Shown piece after piece: positions 24,688-33,481 of a stretch of 64,000 nt of DNA. The translations under genes were made by a program, and so were the position numbers. The DNA comes from TMED14 sp002167805 (lineage in GTDB: Bacteria; Bacteroidota; Bacteroidia; Flavobacteriales; Schleiferiaceae). The notes under the pieces are model-generated. The model was not told the origin of the DNA, did not search any database, and worked only from the letters and a program-made list of their open reading frames with translations. Positions within the stretch are counted from its first letter, which is position 1, and each line of letters begins with the position of its first letter. The DNA lies in the NCBI GenBank assembly GCA_965655795.1, contig CBFHHY010000002.1, positions 204,547-268,546 on the forward strand. The letters run 5' to 3'.

Positions 24688-25890
24688 ATGATATATCGGC
24701 TTCCAGGAATCATATTTCAAATAATAATTGATGTTGGCGCTTTTTTAGGATATTCAAGGGCCTTAGATTGGAAAAAAGCTCGCCAAAGGCCAATAAAATT
24801 TTCAAATTTTGACATCTGGATACATGCAAGTTCACTTGGGGAGTATTGGATGGTACATAATCTCATTCGAGATTTCGAAAAAAAAGGGAAAAAAGTTTTT
24901 GTAAGTATATTCTCACCAAGTGCATGGGAGATAGTTTCAAAAAATGAAAAATACTGCGGGTTTATTCCTATTGACAGGCAAAAAGAGATTCATCATTTTG
25001 TTGAAACAATAAATCCAAAATTCGTAGTTATAGCAAAATATGATCTTTGGCCTGTCTTATCCAATGTTTTATACAACAAAAAAATCCCTTATGTAATTGC
25101 TTTTAGCCAGTTTCATGAACATCATCACACTTTATGGAAATGGAATTTTTTAGAGAATAAAATTTATCGAAGAGCGCTAGGAGTTGGTCATCAAACTCAA
25201 AAAAGTCTAAAACTTTGGCAAAAGTCAAATTTTTCGAATGGATTTTTTTGCGGTGACGGAAGGTTTGATAGTATCTATCATTTTAGAAAAAAATGGACTC
25301 CTTTGGATGAAATAGATGTCTTTAAAGGTGAGAGTAAACTGTTTGTTTTAGGAAGCTCATGGCCCAGAGAAGAGTCTATGACGATTCCATTAATTCCTAA
25401 ATTATCTGAAGTTAAGTTTGTCATAGCTCCACATAGACATCAAAGAGCTTCAGAAATAATTAAAATTTTAGATGTTCCATACATTTTAATGTCAGAGATA
25501 AATATTTACGAGAAACAAGAATTAATAAAATCTAGAGTATTAATTGTTGATACTATGGGCCAACTCAAAAACATATATGGTCATTCTGACTTTACATTTA
25601 TAGGAGGTGGATTCCAAAATGGATTGCATAATATTTTAGAAGCTCTCATATTTGGAAATATTATCACATTCGGACCGAAAATAAAAGGTCACTGGGAAGC
25701 CTCTGAGTGCAAAGCAGATGTACTCGGGATAAATTCAGATTCAGAAACTTTAATGCAATGGCTTTCAAACCTGATTGATCTCGACGAAAAAAGTCTCAAA
25801 CAAAAAATATCTTCTGGACAAGACTTTGTAAATAAAAATATTGGAGCCACAGAAAGAGTCATGAAATTTATAGGCACGAATATTAATTGA
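24688..25890 (+). CDS. waaA: 3-deoxy-D-manno-octulosonic acid transferase
   Basis: Adds Kdo from CMP-Kdo to lipid A precursor at the inner membrane. The 400-residue GT-B protein has the GT30 marks 'IWIHASSLGEYWMVHNLI' (catalytic Glu after Ser-Leu-Gly), 'VSIFSPSAWEI', 'IAKYDLWPVLSN' and, in the C-terminal domain, 'GSSWPREES', 'APHRHQ' and 'FIGGGFQNGLHNILEAL'. An N-terminal hydrophobic helix (about 5-20) anchors it. Most enzymes are about 400-425 residues, so length is normal. It overlaps the opposite-strand peptidase end by eight bases. Confidence 0.95.
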   Translation: MIYRLPGIIFQIIIDVGAFLGYSRALDWKKARQRPIKFSNFDIWIHASSLGEYWMVHNLIRDFEKKGKKVFVSIFSPSAWEIVSKNEKYCGFIPIDRQKEIHHFVETINPKFVVIAKYDLWPVLSNVLYNKKIPYVIAFSQFHEHHHTLWKWNFLENKIYRRALGVGHQTQKSLKLWQKSNFSNGFFCGDGRFDSIYHFRKKWTPLDEIDVFKGESKLFVLGSSWPREESMTIPLIPKLSEVKFVIAPHRHQRASEIIKILDVPYILMSEINIYEKQELIKSRVLIVDTMGQLKNIYGHSDFTFIGGGFQNGLHNILEALIFGNIITFGPKIKGHWEASECKADVLGINSDSETLMQWLSNLIDLDEKSLKQKISSGQDFVNKNIGATERVMKFIGTNIN

Positions 25891-28009
25891 ATAATCCCTC
25901 TTTTAAACCTAAAAGAAAAGAATATTCCATTGCAGTTTCCCGATATGCCTGATATCTTCCAGACGCCCCACTATGTCCTGTTTCCATATTGCAATGCATA
26001 AACAAGGGCTCTTTATTATTTCTCATATCACGGAGCCTCGCTATCCATTTGGCAGGTTCCCAATATTGAACCTGACTATCATGTAGGCCAGTTGTGATAA
26101 GTAAAGGAGGATAATCTTCATTTTTAACATTGTCATAAGGAGAATATGCTTTCAAACGAAAGTATACATCTGAATCATTTGGGTTACCCCACTCATCATA
26201 TTCTCCTGTTGTCAATGGTATACTTTCATCAAGCATGGTTGTGACCACATCTACAAAAGGTACTGCTGCTATAACGCCAGACCATAGTTTTGGACGCATA
26301 TTAACAACTGCCCCCATAAGCAATCCTCCTGCAGAGCCTCCCATTGCATATAGTTTTGAGGAATATCCTGATTTTTTTAGAAACTCGCCACAATTAATAA
26401 AATCTTTGAAACTATTGATTTTATGCTCCATCCTACCATTTAAATACCATTCTCGACCCATATACTGTCCTCCTCTGACATGCGCTATGGCGAAAGCCAT
26501 CCCTCTTTGTAACAGACTTAGCCGAGCCACAGAAAAACTCGGATCAACCGTAATCCCATATGAACCATAACCGTATAAAAGAGTTGGAATCGGTTTACCT
26601 TGAGTCTCTCTTGGTCCAACCCATGAGATAGGTATTTTAGTACCATCATCTGAAGTGGCCCAATATCGGTAACTGACGTATTTCGAGGAATCATATCCTC
26701 CAAGAATTTTTGTCTGTTTTAAAATTTTCTTTTCCCGAGTGCTCATATTATAATCATATGTGGTAGCTGGAGTTATCAGAGAAGTATATACAAATCTTAA
26801 ATTTTCAGTCTTTTCTGTGGGATTACTTCCAGTATACAGAGTGTATGTTTCTTCGGGAAGCGTCACTTTGTGTGGTTTTCCTTCCCATGGTCGAATAACA
26901 AGCTTTAAAAGACCATTTGAACGCTCTTCTGTAACCAGAAAGTCAGTAAATAAGTCAATGCCCTCCAGCAAAACATCATCACGATGTTCGATATATGGAG
27001 TCCACTTATTCGGTGAAAGTTCATTCGCCCGAAATAATGCAAAATTCTTTCGTTTACCTATATTACTGATTATATACCAGTGACCATTAAAATGACTCGC
27101 AGAATATTCAACTCCAATTTCTCTTCTTCGCAAAACCTCAAATTCACCAATTGGACTTTCTGAGGATAGATAATGTAACTCATCTACGTTTGTTGCTCCT
27201 GTTGCTATGTGAATGTATTTTTTCGATTTAGATCGATACACAGTACATGAAAATTTTTCGTCTTTTTCATGATAAACAAGTACAGGTGGTAAATCCGATC
27301 CAATTTTTCGTCGCCAAATTTTATCGGCACGCAATGTAACAGGGTCTTTTGTGCCATAAAAAAAGGTTTCTCCATCATCAGCCCACGCAAATGCACCAGA
27401 GGTTCCTTCAACCTGAAAATCCCAAATCTTATTTTTATCTAAATCGACAAACTGAAGAGTATACAAGCGGCGTCCTACAAAATCAACTCCATAAGCCATA
27501 CGTTGATGATCGCGAGTCATTGAAAGACCACTAACTTGACAATAGGACTTATTTTGAGCCAATAAATTAACATCTAAAACTATATTTTCTGCAGAATCTA
27601 AGCTCCCCTTCCTCCTACAATATAAAGGATAATCATTTCCGCTTTCAAAACGCGTTTGATACCAATAATTATCAACCTGCACAGGTACACTTGACTCATC
27701 GGGATTTAATCGGTCGGTCATTTCTGAATAGAGTTCATTCTCCAATTCCTTGACAACCTTCATTCCGTTTTCGCGATAATTATTTTCGGACTTTAGATAA
27801 GATATCACCTCAGGATCATCTCTATCATTTAACCAGTAATATGGATCTAATCTTTTATCTCCATGAATCTCATGAGTAAAATCTTTTTTCAATGCTTTAG
27901 GTTCAGTCATAGTTTTGGTCTCAATTAATAGTGATGAAATAAAGATTGCTAATATTGCTATAACAAGATATTTTATAATGATCTTGCGTTTTGATTGAAA
28001 AAAAACCAT
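25883..28009 (-). CDS. ptrB: Oligopeptidase B-like S9A peptidase
   Basis: Serine peptidase that cuts short peptides, classically after Arg or Lys. The 708-residue protein has an N-terminal hydrophobic segment (residues 10-28, 'IIIKYLVIAILAIFISSLL') suggesting export or anchoring, then 'EIHGDKRLDPYYWLNDRDDPEV', the family opening. A seven-bladed propeller spans about 90-430. The hydrolase domain has Ser559 in 'GGSAGG', Asp644 in 'TGLHDSQVQYWEPAKW' and His679 in 'METGHSGASGR'. The 'RGGQYMGREWYLNGRM' stretch is typical. Second S9 peptidase of the window; with M16 it points to peptide feeding. Confidence 0.93.
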   Translation of the reverse strand: MVFFQSKRKIIIKYLVIAILAIFISSLLIETKTMTEPKALKKDFTHEIHGDKRLDPYYWLNDRDDPEVISYLKSENNYRENGMKVVKELENELYSEMTDRLNPDESSVPVQVDNYWYQTRFESGNDYPLYCRRKGSLDSAENIVLDVNLLAQNKSYCQVSGLSMTRDHQRMAYGVDFVGRRLYTLQFVDLDKNKIWDFQVEGTSGAFAWADDGETFFYGTKDPVTLRADKIWRRKIGSDLPPVLVYHEKDEKFSCTVYRSKSKKYIHIATGATNVDELHYLSSESPIGEFEVLRRREIGVEYSASHFNGHWYIISNIGKRKNFALFRANELSPNKWTPYIEHRDDVLLEGIDLFTDFLVTEERSNGLLKLVIRPWEGKPHKVTLPEETYTLYTGSNPTEKTENLRFVYTSLITPATTYDYNMSTREKKILKQTKILGGYDSSKYVSYRYWATSDDGTKIPISWVGPRETQGKPIPTLLYGYGSYGITVDPSFSVARLSLLQRGMAFAIAHVRGGQYMGREWYLNGRMEHKINSFKDFINCGEFLKKSGYSSKLYAMGGSAGGLLMGAVVNMRPKLWSGVIAAVPFVDVVTTMLDESIPLTTGEYDEWGNPNDSDVYFRLKAYSPYDNVKNEDYPPLLITTGLHDSQVQYWEPAKWIARLRDMRNNKEPLFMHCNMETGHSGASGRYQAYRETAMEYSFLLGLKEGLFN

Positions 28010-28010
28010 G

Positions 28011-29015
28011 TTATTTCAGGTTAATTATTCGTTTCAAAGCCTCTTGACTAGCTTGATGCTGGGGGTTAAGCGAAAGAGCTTGACGATAGTCTTTCTCTGC
28101 ATTAATCAAATCTCCGCCTCTTTCCCAACAAAATCCACGACCGTAGAAAGCTCTATGATTAATTGCTCGAGCCTCTATACTTTTAGAAAAAAAATTTCTG
28201 GCTTCTAGCAAAAGTCCCAAATCCAAATGAATGAAGCCCATATTAAAAAAACTCTCTGCATCTTGAGGATTTATTTGGGTTGATTTAGTGAATGATTCAA
28301 GAGCAGCATTATAATTATCAATACCTAGATGATACATACCCATTTTGTAATAGGTTTGAAAATTATTTGGCTCAAGTTCTATTAAACGGTTATAGTAACT
28401 CAAAGCCAATTCATTTTTTTGATTTGCTAGCATAACGGCAGCCATGTCAATGGCTATAAAATATTCTGGATCTAAGTCTATCGCTTTTTGGATATAGCTT
28501 AATGATAATGCTGTATCTCCTTTTGTGTCTCGGATATTTACACCTTTGATGAAAAATGCTATTGGGTTTTGTGGGTCTATTTCAATAACTCTATTAACGA
28601 GCTCATTACTCTTTTCAAAATCTAAAACGATACTGTAGAGCTCAGCTAACTTTAACCTACATTGGATGTCTTCAGGATGCTCCTTTATGCATTTCGCCCA
28701 ATAATCTCTGGATATTCTTGTTGAGTTTGATAAGTAATTTGATTCCCCTTTTAACAAAAGAGCATCATGATTCAAGCTATCTATTTCAAGAACAGCATCT
28801 GCGTCTGCATCTGCATATAATAAATTCGCATTTTCTAAATAATTCCTACCTCTTAATATCAGCGAGGGTAAATCATTCGGATTATCAGATATGTAATCAT
28901 TAAGACTATCTAATGGCGAAACACTAGTTTTAGTTTGAATATTAGGAGGAGTTGAATTATTTGAGCACGCAAATAAAGCCAGCATTAAAAAAAAAGAAAA
29001 ATATTTTTCGAACAT
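28011..29015 (-). CDS. TPR-repeat lipoprotein
   Basis: The start chosen is ATG 29013-29015 ('MFEKYFSFFLMLALFACSNN'), giving a normal lipoprotein signal with lipobox L-F-A-C; an ATG six codons upstream (29033) overlaps the recA stop and is also possible. At least six tetratricopeptide repeats follow, for example 'PIAFFIKGVNIRDTKGDTALSLSYIQKAI', 'NFQTYYKMGMYHLGIDNYNAALESFTKST' and 'AESFFNMGFIHLDLGLLLEARNFFSKSI'. Such lipoproteins serve as envelope interaction scaffolds; partner unknown. The stop is one base from the peptidase start downstream. Confidence 0.82.
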   Translation of the reverse strand: MFEKYFSFFLMLALFACSNNSTPPNIQTKTSVSPLDSLNDYISDNPNDLPSLILRGRNYLENANLLYADADADAVLEIDSLNHDALLLKGESNYLSNSTRISRDYWAKCIKEHPEDIQCRLKLAELYSIVLDFEKSNELVNRVIEIDPQNPIAFFIKGVNIRDTKGDTALSLSYIQKAIDLDPEYFIAIDMAAVMLANQKNELALSYYNRLIELEPNNFQTYYKMGMYHLGIDNYNAALESFTKSTQINPQDAESFFNMGFIHLDLGLLLEARNFFSKSIEARAINHRAFYGRGFCWERGGDLINAEKDYRQALSLNPQHQASQEALKRIINLK

Positions 29016-29025
29016 TAACCAAGAA

Positions 29026-30024
29026 CTATACATCTTGAATTTTGAGAACGATTTTATTTTCGATTTCCTCCATTAGCTCCGGATTGTCTTTAAGAATAGC
29101 CTTTACTCCCTCTCGACCTTGGCCCAGTTTCGTACCTTCATAACTAAACCAGCTTCCACTTTTATTTATTATCTCATACTGTGTTCCAATGTCAATAAGT
29201 TCTCCGACTTTTGATATCCCCTCTCCGTAAAGTATATCAAACTCTGCTGTTCTAAAAGGAGGAGCGACTTTATTTTTAACAATCTTAACCTTTGTACGGT
29301 TCCCCATGACACGGTCACCATCTTTTATTTGAGTACTTCTGCGTATGTCTACACGTACTGAAGAATAAAATTTTAGAGCATTACCACCTGTAGTGGTTTC
29401 AGGGTTACCAAACATAACTCCAATCTTCTCACGAAGTTGATTAATAAAAATACACGTACAATTCGTTTTAGAAATGGTTCCTGTTAATTTTCTTAAGGCC
29501 TGTGACATTAATCTTGCATGAAGACCTACCTTGCTGTCTCCCATTTCACCTTCAATTTCAGACCTTGGCGTCAATGCTGCTACCGAATCAATTACGACCA
29601 AATCAATGGCCCCAGAACGAATCAAATTATCTGCAATTTCTAAGGCTTGCTCACCATTGTCAGGTTGACTAATAATAAGTTCTTCCGTATTCACTCCAAC
29701 TTTTTCTGCATAAAACCGATCAAATGCATGCTCTGCATCTATAAAGGCCGCAATACCTCCCATACGTTGAGCTTCGGATATAGCATGAAGAGTTAAAGTG
29801 GTTTTACCTGAGGATTCAGGTCCATATATCTCTACAACTCGGCCTCTTGGAAATCCACCAATTCCCAAAGCCAAGTCGATACCTAAAGAGCCAGAAGGTA
29901 TAACTTCAACATCCTCTATTGCATCATCTCCTAGACGCATAACGGCACCCTTTCCATATGCCTTATCTAGTTTATCCATGGTTAGTTTCAGTGCTTTCTG
30001 CTTGGCATCTTTATCGTTGCTCAT
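29026..30024 (-). CDS. recA: Recombinase A
   Basis: ATP-dependent strand-exchange protein and SOS co-protease. The start is ATG 30022-30024 ('MSNDKDAKQKALKLTMDKLD'), in preference to an upstream TTG. The 332-residue sequence has the Walker A 'GPESSGKTT', 'IDAEHAFD', Walker B 'LVVIDSVAALTPRSE', loop 2 with 'GVMFGNPETTTGGNALKFYSS', and the C-terminal domain. The acidic tail is short. A candidate -7 element lies 43 bases upstream. No LexA-type box was recognised. Confidence 0.98.
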   Translation of the reverse strand: MSNDKDAKQKALKLTMDKLDKAYGKGAVMRLGDDAIEDVEVIPSGSLGIDLALGIGGFPRGRVVEIYGPESSGKTTLTLHAISEAQRMGGIAAFIDAEHAFDRFYAEKVGVNTEELIISQPDNGEQALEIADNLIRSGAIDLVVIDSVAALTPRSEIEGEMGDSKVGLHARLMSQALRKLTGTISKTNCTCIFINQLREKIGVMFGNPETTTGGNALKFYSSVRVDIRRSTQIKDGDRVMGNRTKVKIVKNKVAPPFRTAEFDILYGEGISKVGELIDIGTQYEIINKSGSWFSYEGTKLGQGREGVKAILKDNPELMEEIENKIVLKIQDV

Positions 30025-30066
30025 AAGAATCAATGTTAATTTTTTTTATTTAAAAATTTTTCTATT

Positions 30067-30074
30067 CAAATGTA
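30067..30074 (-). promoter_or_regulatory. Candidate -7 element of recA
   Basis: On the minus strand the sequence reads TACATTTG, an exact TAnnTTTG match, 43 bases ahead of the recA ATG. I could not find a convincing -33 TTTG at the proper spacing, so support is partial. Confidence 0.4.
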
Positions 30075-30184
30075 TGAATTGAGGTGATGGCTAACTAGGA
30101 AAGAATACTAATTCGTATCATTAAAAAATATAATTTATCCACATTATCCATTGAAATTGTTTAAAAGGTGAAAATGATTTAAAA

Positions 30185-30643
30185 TTAAATCAAGGATAAA
30201 ATCTGCTCCGCACTTTCTTTCGTTTTTACCTTATTGATAATAGCATGAATCTTACCGCTTTCATCTATTATGAAGGTCTCACGATAAACACCTTCATATT
30301 CCTTACCGTACATTTTTTTAATTCCCCAAACACCATATGATTTGATAATTTTAAGATCTACATCCGCGATCAAAGGAAAAGGTAAATTATATTTTTCCGT
30401 GAAGTTAGAATGCTTTTTTACGGAATCAGGAGAGACTCCAATAATTGTCAATCCTGCCTTTTGCAAAGTGGAATAATTATCTCTAAAAGAACATGCCTCA
30501 GCCGTGCAACCAGGCGTGTCATCTTTAGGATAGAAATACAGAACAACCTTTTTACCCAAAAAGTCACTAGAGTTAATGTTATTCCCCTCTGCGTCGAGGA
30601 CCGAAAAATCTGGAGCCATATCTCCAACTTTTAAATGTGTCAT
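30185..30643 (-). CDS. bcp: Thioredoxin-dependent thiol peroxidase (Bcp/PrxQ)
   Basis: Reduces hydrogen peroxide and organic hydroperoxides using thioredoxin. The 152-residue peroxiredoxin has the peroxidatic Cys46 in 'DDTPGCTAEACSFRD' and a resolving Cys51 five residues later, the atypical two-Cys BCP arrangement. 'YPKDDTPG' and 'GVSPDSVKKHSNFTEKYNLPFPLIAD' are family segments. The cytoplasmic protein has no signal. Divergent from nth with 53 bases between the starts. Confidence 0.95.
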   Translation of the reverse strand: MTHLKVGDMAPDFSVLDAEGNNINSSDFLGKKVVLYFYPKDDTPGCTAEACSFRDNYSTLQKAGLTIIGVSPDSVKKHSNFTEKYNLPFPLIADVDLKIIKSYGVWGIKKMYGKEYEGVYRETFIIDESGKIHAIINKVKTKESAEQILSLI

Positions 30644-30696
30644 AATTTTTAAAAAATTTCTTTTAATCCTAGAAAACAGTTGTTTTCTTTGTTCTC

Positions 30697-31329
30697 ATGA
30701 CAAAGAAAGAAAAAGTATCTTACATACAGGCTGCTCTTGAAAAACTTTATCCCAAAACTCCAATCCCCCTTGACCATTATAGTAATTACACTTTGCTCGT
30801 TGCCGTCGTTCTATCTGCACAATGTACCGATGCGCGCGTAAACACAATTACGCCGATATTATTTAAAAAAGCTGACACGCCACAAAAGATGGCAAAATTA
30901 AGTGTCAAGGAAATTGCTGATATCATTAGACCCTGTGGCCTCACTCCAATGAAGTCCACAGGAATAAAGGGACTATCCGAAATTATCTGCAATCAATATA
31001 ATGGAGAAGTTCCTGATTCATACGAAGCACTAGAATCTCTTCCTTCTGTTGGTCACAAAACAGCATCAGTAGTAATGAGTCAAGGGTTTAACCACCCGGC
31101 ATTTCCTGTAGATACCCATATCCACAGATTGATGAAAAGATGGGGATTATCAAATGGTAGTAGTGTTCTACAAACTGAAAAAGATGCAAAACTCTTATTC
31201 CCAAAAGAAAAATGGAATAAATTACACCTTCAAATCATTTTTTATGGGCGATCCCATAGTCCCGCTCGAGGATGGAAAAAAAATGTGGATTTCATTACTT
31301 CAAAGGTGAATCCAAAAATATTTAAATAA
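30697..31329 (+). CDS. nth: Endonuclease III-like DNA glycosylase lacking the Fe-S cluster
   Basis: Removes oxidised pyrimidines and nicks the abasic site. The 210-residue protein has the helix-hairpin-helix 'ALESLPSVGHKTASVVM', with catalytic Lys121, and Asp139 in 'FPVDTHIHRL'. The C-terminal [4Fe-4S] loop that normally follows 'YGR' (C-x6-C-x2-C-x5-C) is absent: the segment reads 'YGRSHSPARGWKKNVDFITS', with no cysteine after residue 98. The mutY in this window keeps all four. Cluster-less Nth relatives exist in some Bacteroidota, as far as I recall. A bidirectional terminator follows. Confidence 0.93.
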   Translation: MTKKEKVSYIQAALEKLYPKTPIPLDHYSNYTLLVAVVLSAQCTDARVNTITPILFKKADTPQKMAKLSVKEIADIIRPCGLTPMKSTGIKGLSEIICNQYNGEVPDSYEALESLPSVGHKTASVVMSQGFNHPAFPVDTHIHRLMKRWGLSNGSSVLQTEKDAKLLFPKEKWNKLHLQIIFYGRSHSPARGWKKNVDFITSKVNPKIFK

Positions 31330-31330
31330 A

Positions 31331-31364
31331 AAAAGCGGCCATTGTCAAGACAAGGGCCGCTTTT
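31331..31364. terminator. Bidirectional terminator between nth and a T9SS cargo gene
   Basis: AAAAGCGGCC (31331-31340) pairs with GGCCGCTTTT (31355-31364), ten base pairs. The loop itself can form a short inner stem (TTGT with ACAA). A-tract and T-tract flanks let it work for both converging genes. Confidence 0.88.
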
Positions 31365-31382
31365 AAGATTTTTAACTAAATT

Positions 31383-33380
31383 TTAGAGTACCGACAATTT
31401 ACTTGTCTTAACATACTTACCCTTTTGAATTCTCACTAAATACATACCGACATTCAGATCACTAATATTTAGCTTAAAATCTGCTGCAGCACGGATTTTC
31501 TCTGACTTAAGAACCTTACCTGTTAAGTCCATGATGGAAATATCATAATTACCAACAGAAAGCCCAAAATCAATGGAGACATAATCGGAAGCAGGATTTG
31601 GTGAAAAAGTAATTGCATTCACGGACTCTTCATCCATTCCAATACTCATACAAGCAGCAGCATTGGTTGCAGGGCAATTAATACCGCGAATCCAAAGATT
31701 ATTTAGAGATCTTGAGCCGGAATAACCAGAATACCAATTTCCAAGGGCAGCAAGATACATACCTCCTGATCCACCAACTTTACCCCATGTTTGATCATTT
31801 CGAACCAATAGAGTATTGACTCCTTGATTATCATACATGGTTAAATTATACATGTAAGCTCCTTTCGATTGATCTAAATCAACGCCGCGACCACTTGTAG
31901 CATCGGTAAAATCAAAACGAACAAAACCCTGGCTAACATCTTGGGCATCTAAAACTTTCTGACCATAAGCAACTAGCTTATTTACATCCCAACCAGAAGT
32001 ATTTCCTCCATAAGCTGAAGAATCATAAACAGATAATTCTAGAATCCCTCCTGCAACAGTAGTTGAACCAAGATAAACCTTGGCACCGAATAATAATTCG
32101 TCATCTACAAGATCATGTCGATTATACATTTGAGATCCATCTCCCCATTGAGTAGTATTTGATGAAGCTCCAATACTATTATCCCAAGAACCAAAATCCA
32201 TTGACATTGTAGAATCTGTTACAAAGAGACTTGTGGTGTCTGAAAAAATTGAAACAGAATCAGATAACAAGTTATATACTACCTGATATTCCGCATTAGC
32301 GCTTGGAGTCCATGCAGTTGCATATGTATTTAAATCATTAAATGTAGCCGTATCTCCTGCATTTAATACGCTCTTAGTGGCGGAGGTAACAGTCTGAATA
32401 AGTGTACCAAGTTCATCTAGAACTTTGACCGATAATTTTACATTTGATTGAGCAGCTGTTCCTGAATTCACTGCGTTCGCATCAAAAGAAATGCCTCGGG
32501 CCTGTTTTAAGGTCATATGTCCCATTCTTGCAGATCCAGTTGTACTTGGGCCGTAGATAATGTCTTGAGCTGGCGCACCCTGCCATTCAGTGAAAGACAT
32601 TCGATTCGCTGGAGTTTCCAGGATCTGAATATCATCAATGCACCAGAAATAATAATCTCCATCAAATCTGAAGCGAATTTTAACGGAATCTTGTCCTCCA
32701 ATATAACTACCGGCAATAATATTTACCACATCGTTTGTAGCAGTTGAGCTATTTACCGCAACTGAAGAATTCAAAGTAACACTATATGGAAAGGTAGCTC
32801 CACCATCCACGGAAAAGTCTACGTAAGTAGCTGGAACAGCTTGAGATCCCGCTGGTCCCGCAAAACGTCTGTAATATTGTGTGAATGATAAATCGATGAT
32901 CGAATGTTGAGTGAGATCAATCATATCGGTGATAAGTTCTGCTAAGTGAGGAGCAGCAGCTATTCCGTTTCCAAAATTACCTGCAACACCCGCATTATCT
33001 AAGAAATCTGAGTCAAAAATCACAAATCCATTAGAAGCTGTAGCCGAGGACATGGGAGTTTGATTTGACATGTAAGCCCCACGAGAACCAACAGTATTAG
33101 AAGGGTTAGTCACAGTTCCTCTATATTCCCAAACAGCATCTGTGTCGGAGACTAAGTTTGCTGTTCCAAAATTTAACCATGTTGAAGGTATGCCACTTGC
33201 AAAGTCTTCTGACCATATTGGGGTTTCACTTCCATTTAAAGACTCAGCTTGCTTTTGGGATAAGTGCTTTACCCGACCATCATCCATCATTTTTGCATTG
33301 GGAGCAGTTCTCTCAAAGCTTTGACCAAACACTGAGAGTGATAAAATCATAACCCCAGCTAAAATTGTAAATTTTTTCAT
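31383..33380 (-). CDS. Secreted T9SS cargo protein with MAM-like domain
   Basis: The 665-residue protein has a signal peptide (MKKFTILAGVMILSLSVFGQ) and a region around 55-260 that looks like a MAM/jelly-roll domain: 'IWSEDFASGIPSTWLNFG' at its start and 'VKIRFRFDGDYYFWCIDDIQIL' at its end. Beta-rich domains follow. The last 75 residues are a type A sorting domain: 'FSPNPASDYVSIDFG', 'DISIMDLTGKVLKSEKI' and 'LNVGMYLVRIQKGKYVKTSKLSV'. It should be exported by T9SS and cleaved or anchored at the surface. No catalytic motif was recognised, so an adhesin or binding role is possible. Confidence 0.85.
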   Translation of the reverse strand: MKKFTILAGVMILSLSVFGQSFERTAPNAKMMDDGRVKHLSQKQAESLNGSETPIWSEDFASGIPSTWLNFGTANLVSDTDAVWEYRGTVTNPSNTVGSRGAYMSNQTPMSSATASNGFVIFDSDFLDNAGVAGNFGNGIAAAPHLAELITDMIDLTQHSIIDLSFTQYYRRFAGPAGSQAVPATYVDFSVDGGATFPYSVTLNSSVAVNSSTATNDVVNIIAGSYIGGQDSVKIRFRFDGDYYFWCIDDIQILETPANRMSFTEWQGAPAQDIIYGPSTTGSARMGHMTLKQARGISFDANAVNSGTAAQSNVKLSVKVLDELGTLIQTVTSATKSVLNAGDTATFNDLNTYATAWTPSANAEYQVVYNLLSDSVSIFSDTTSLFVTDSTMSMDFGSWDNSIGASSNTTQWGDGSQMYNRHDLVDDELLFGAKVYLGSTTVAGGILELSVYDSSAYGGNTSGWDVNKLVAYGQKVLDAQDVSQGFVRFDFTDATSGRGVDLDQSKGAYMYNLTMYDNQGVNTLLVRNDQTWGKVGGSGGMYLAALGNWYSGYSGSRSLNNLWIRGINCPATNAAACMSIGMDEESVNAITFSPNPASDYVSIDFGLSVGNYDISIMDLTGKVLKSEKIRAAADFKLNISDLNVGMYLVRIQKGKYVKTSKLSVL

Positions 33381-33481
33381 TTGAATTCTTAATTATACTT
33401 GTTTGTAACATGGCTAATCTACGAAGAAAACAACAAATATTTTTTTAATCAATGATTCAAATGGCTCGATTAGACAAAAAA

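Noticed and set aside
26235..27083. Several 60-110 codon frames on the plus strand opposite ptrB
   Set aside because: They mirror the codon pattern of the oligopeptidase gene, and their translations show no recognisable domain.
30025..30033. TTG start of recA three codons upstream
   Set aside because: The ATG at 30024 is the usual RecA beginning; nothing supports the extension.
30075..30184. Possible tRNA or small RNA in the recA-bcp gap
   Set aside because: No cloverleaf arms or stable hairpin seen; the segment is A+T rich and contains only a candidate promoter element.
33381..33481. Promoter of the MAM-like cargo gene
   Set aside because: Only partial matches (AATATTTG, TAGATTAG) to the -7 consensus with no -33 at proper spacing.
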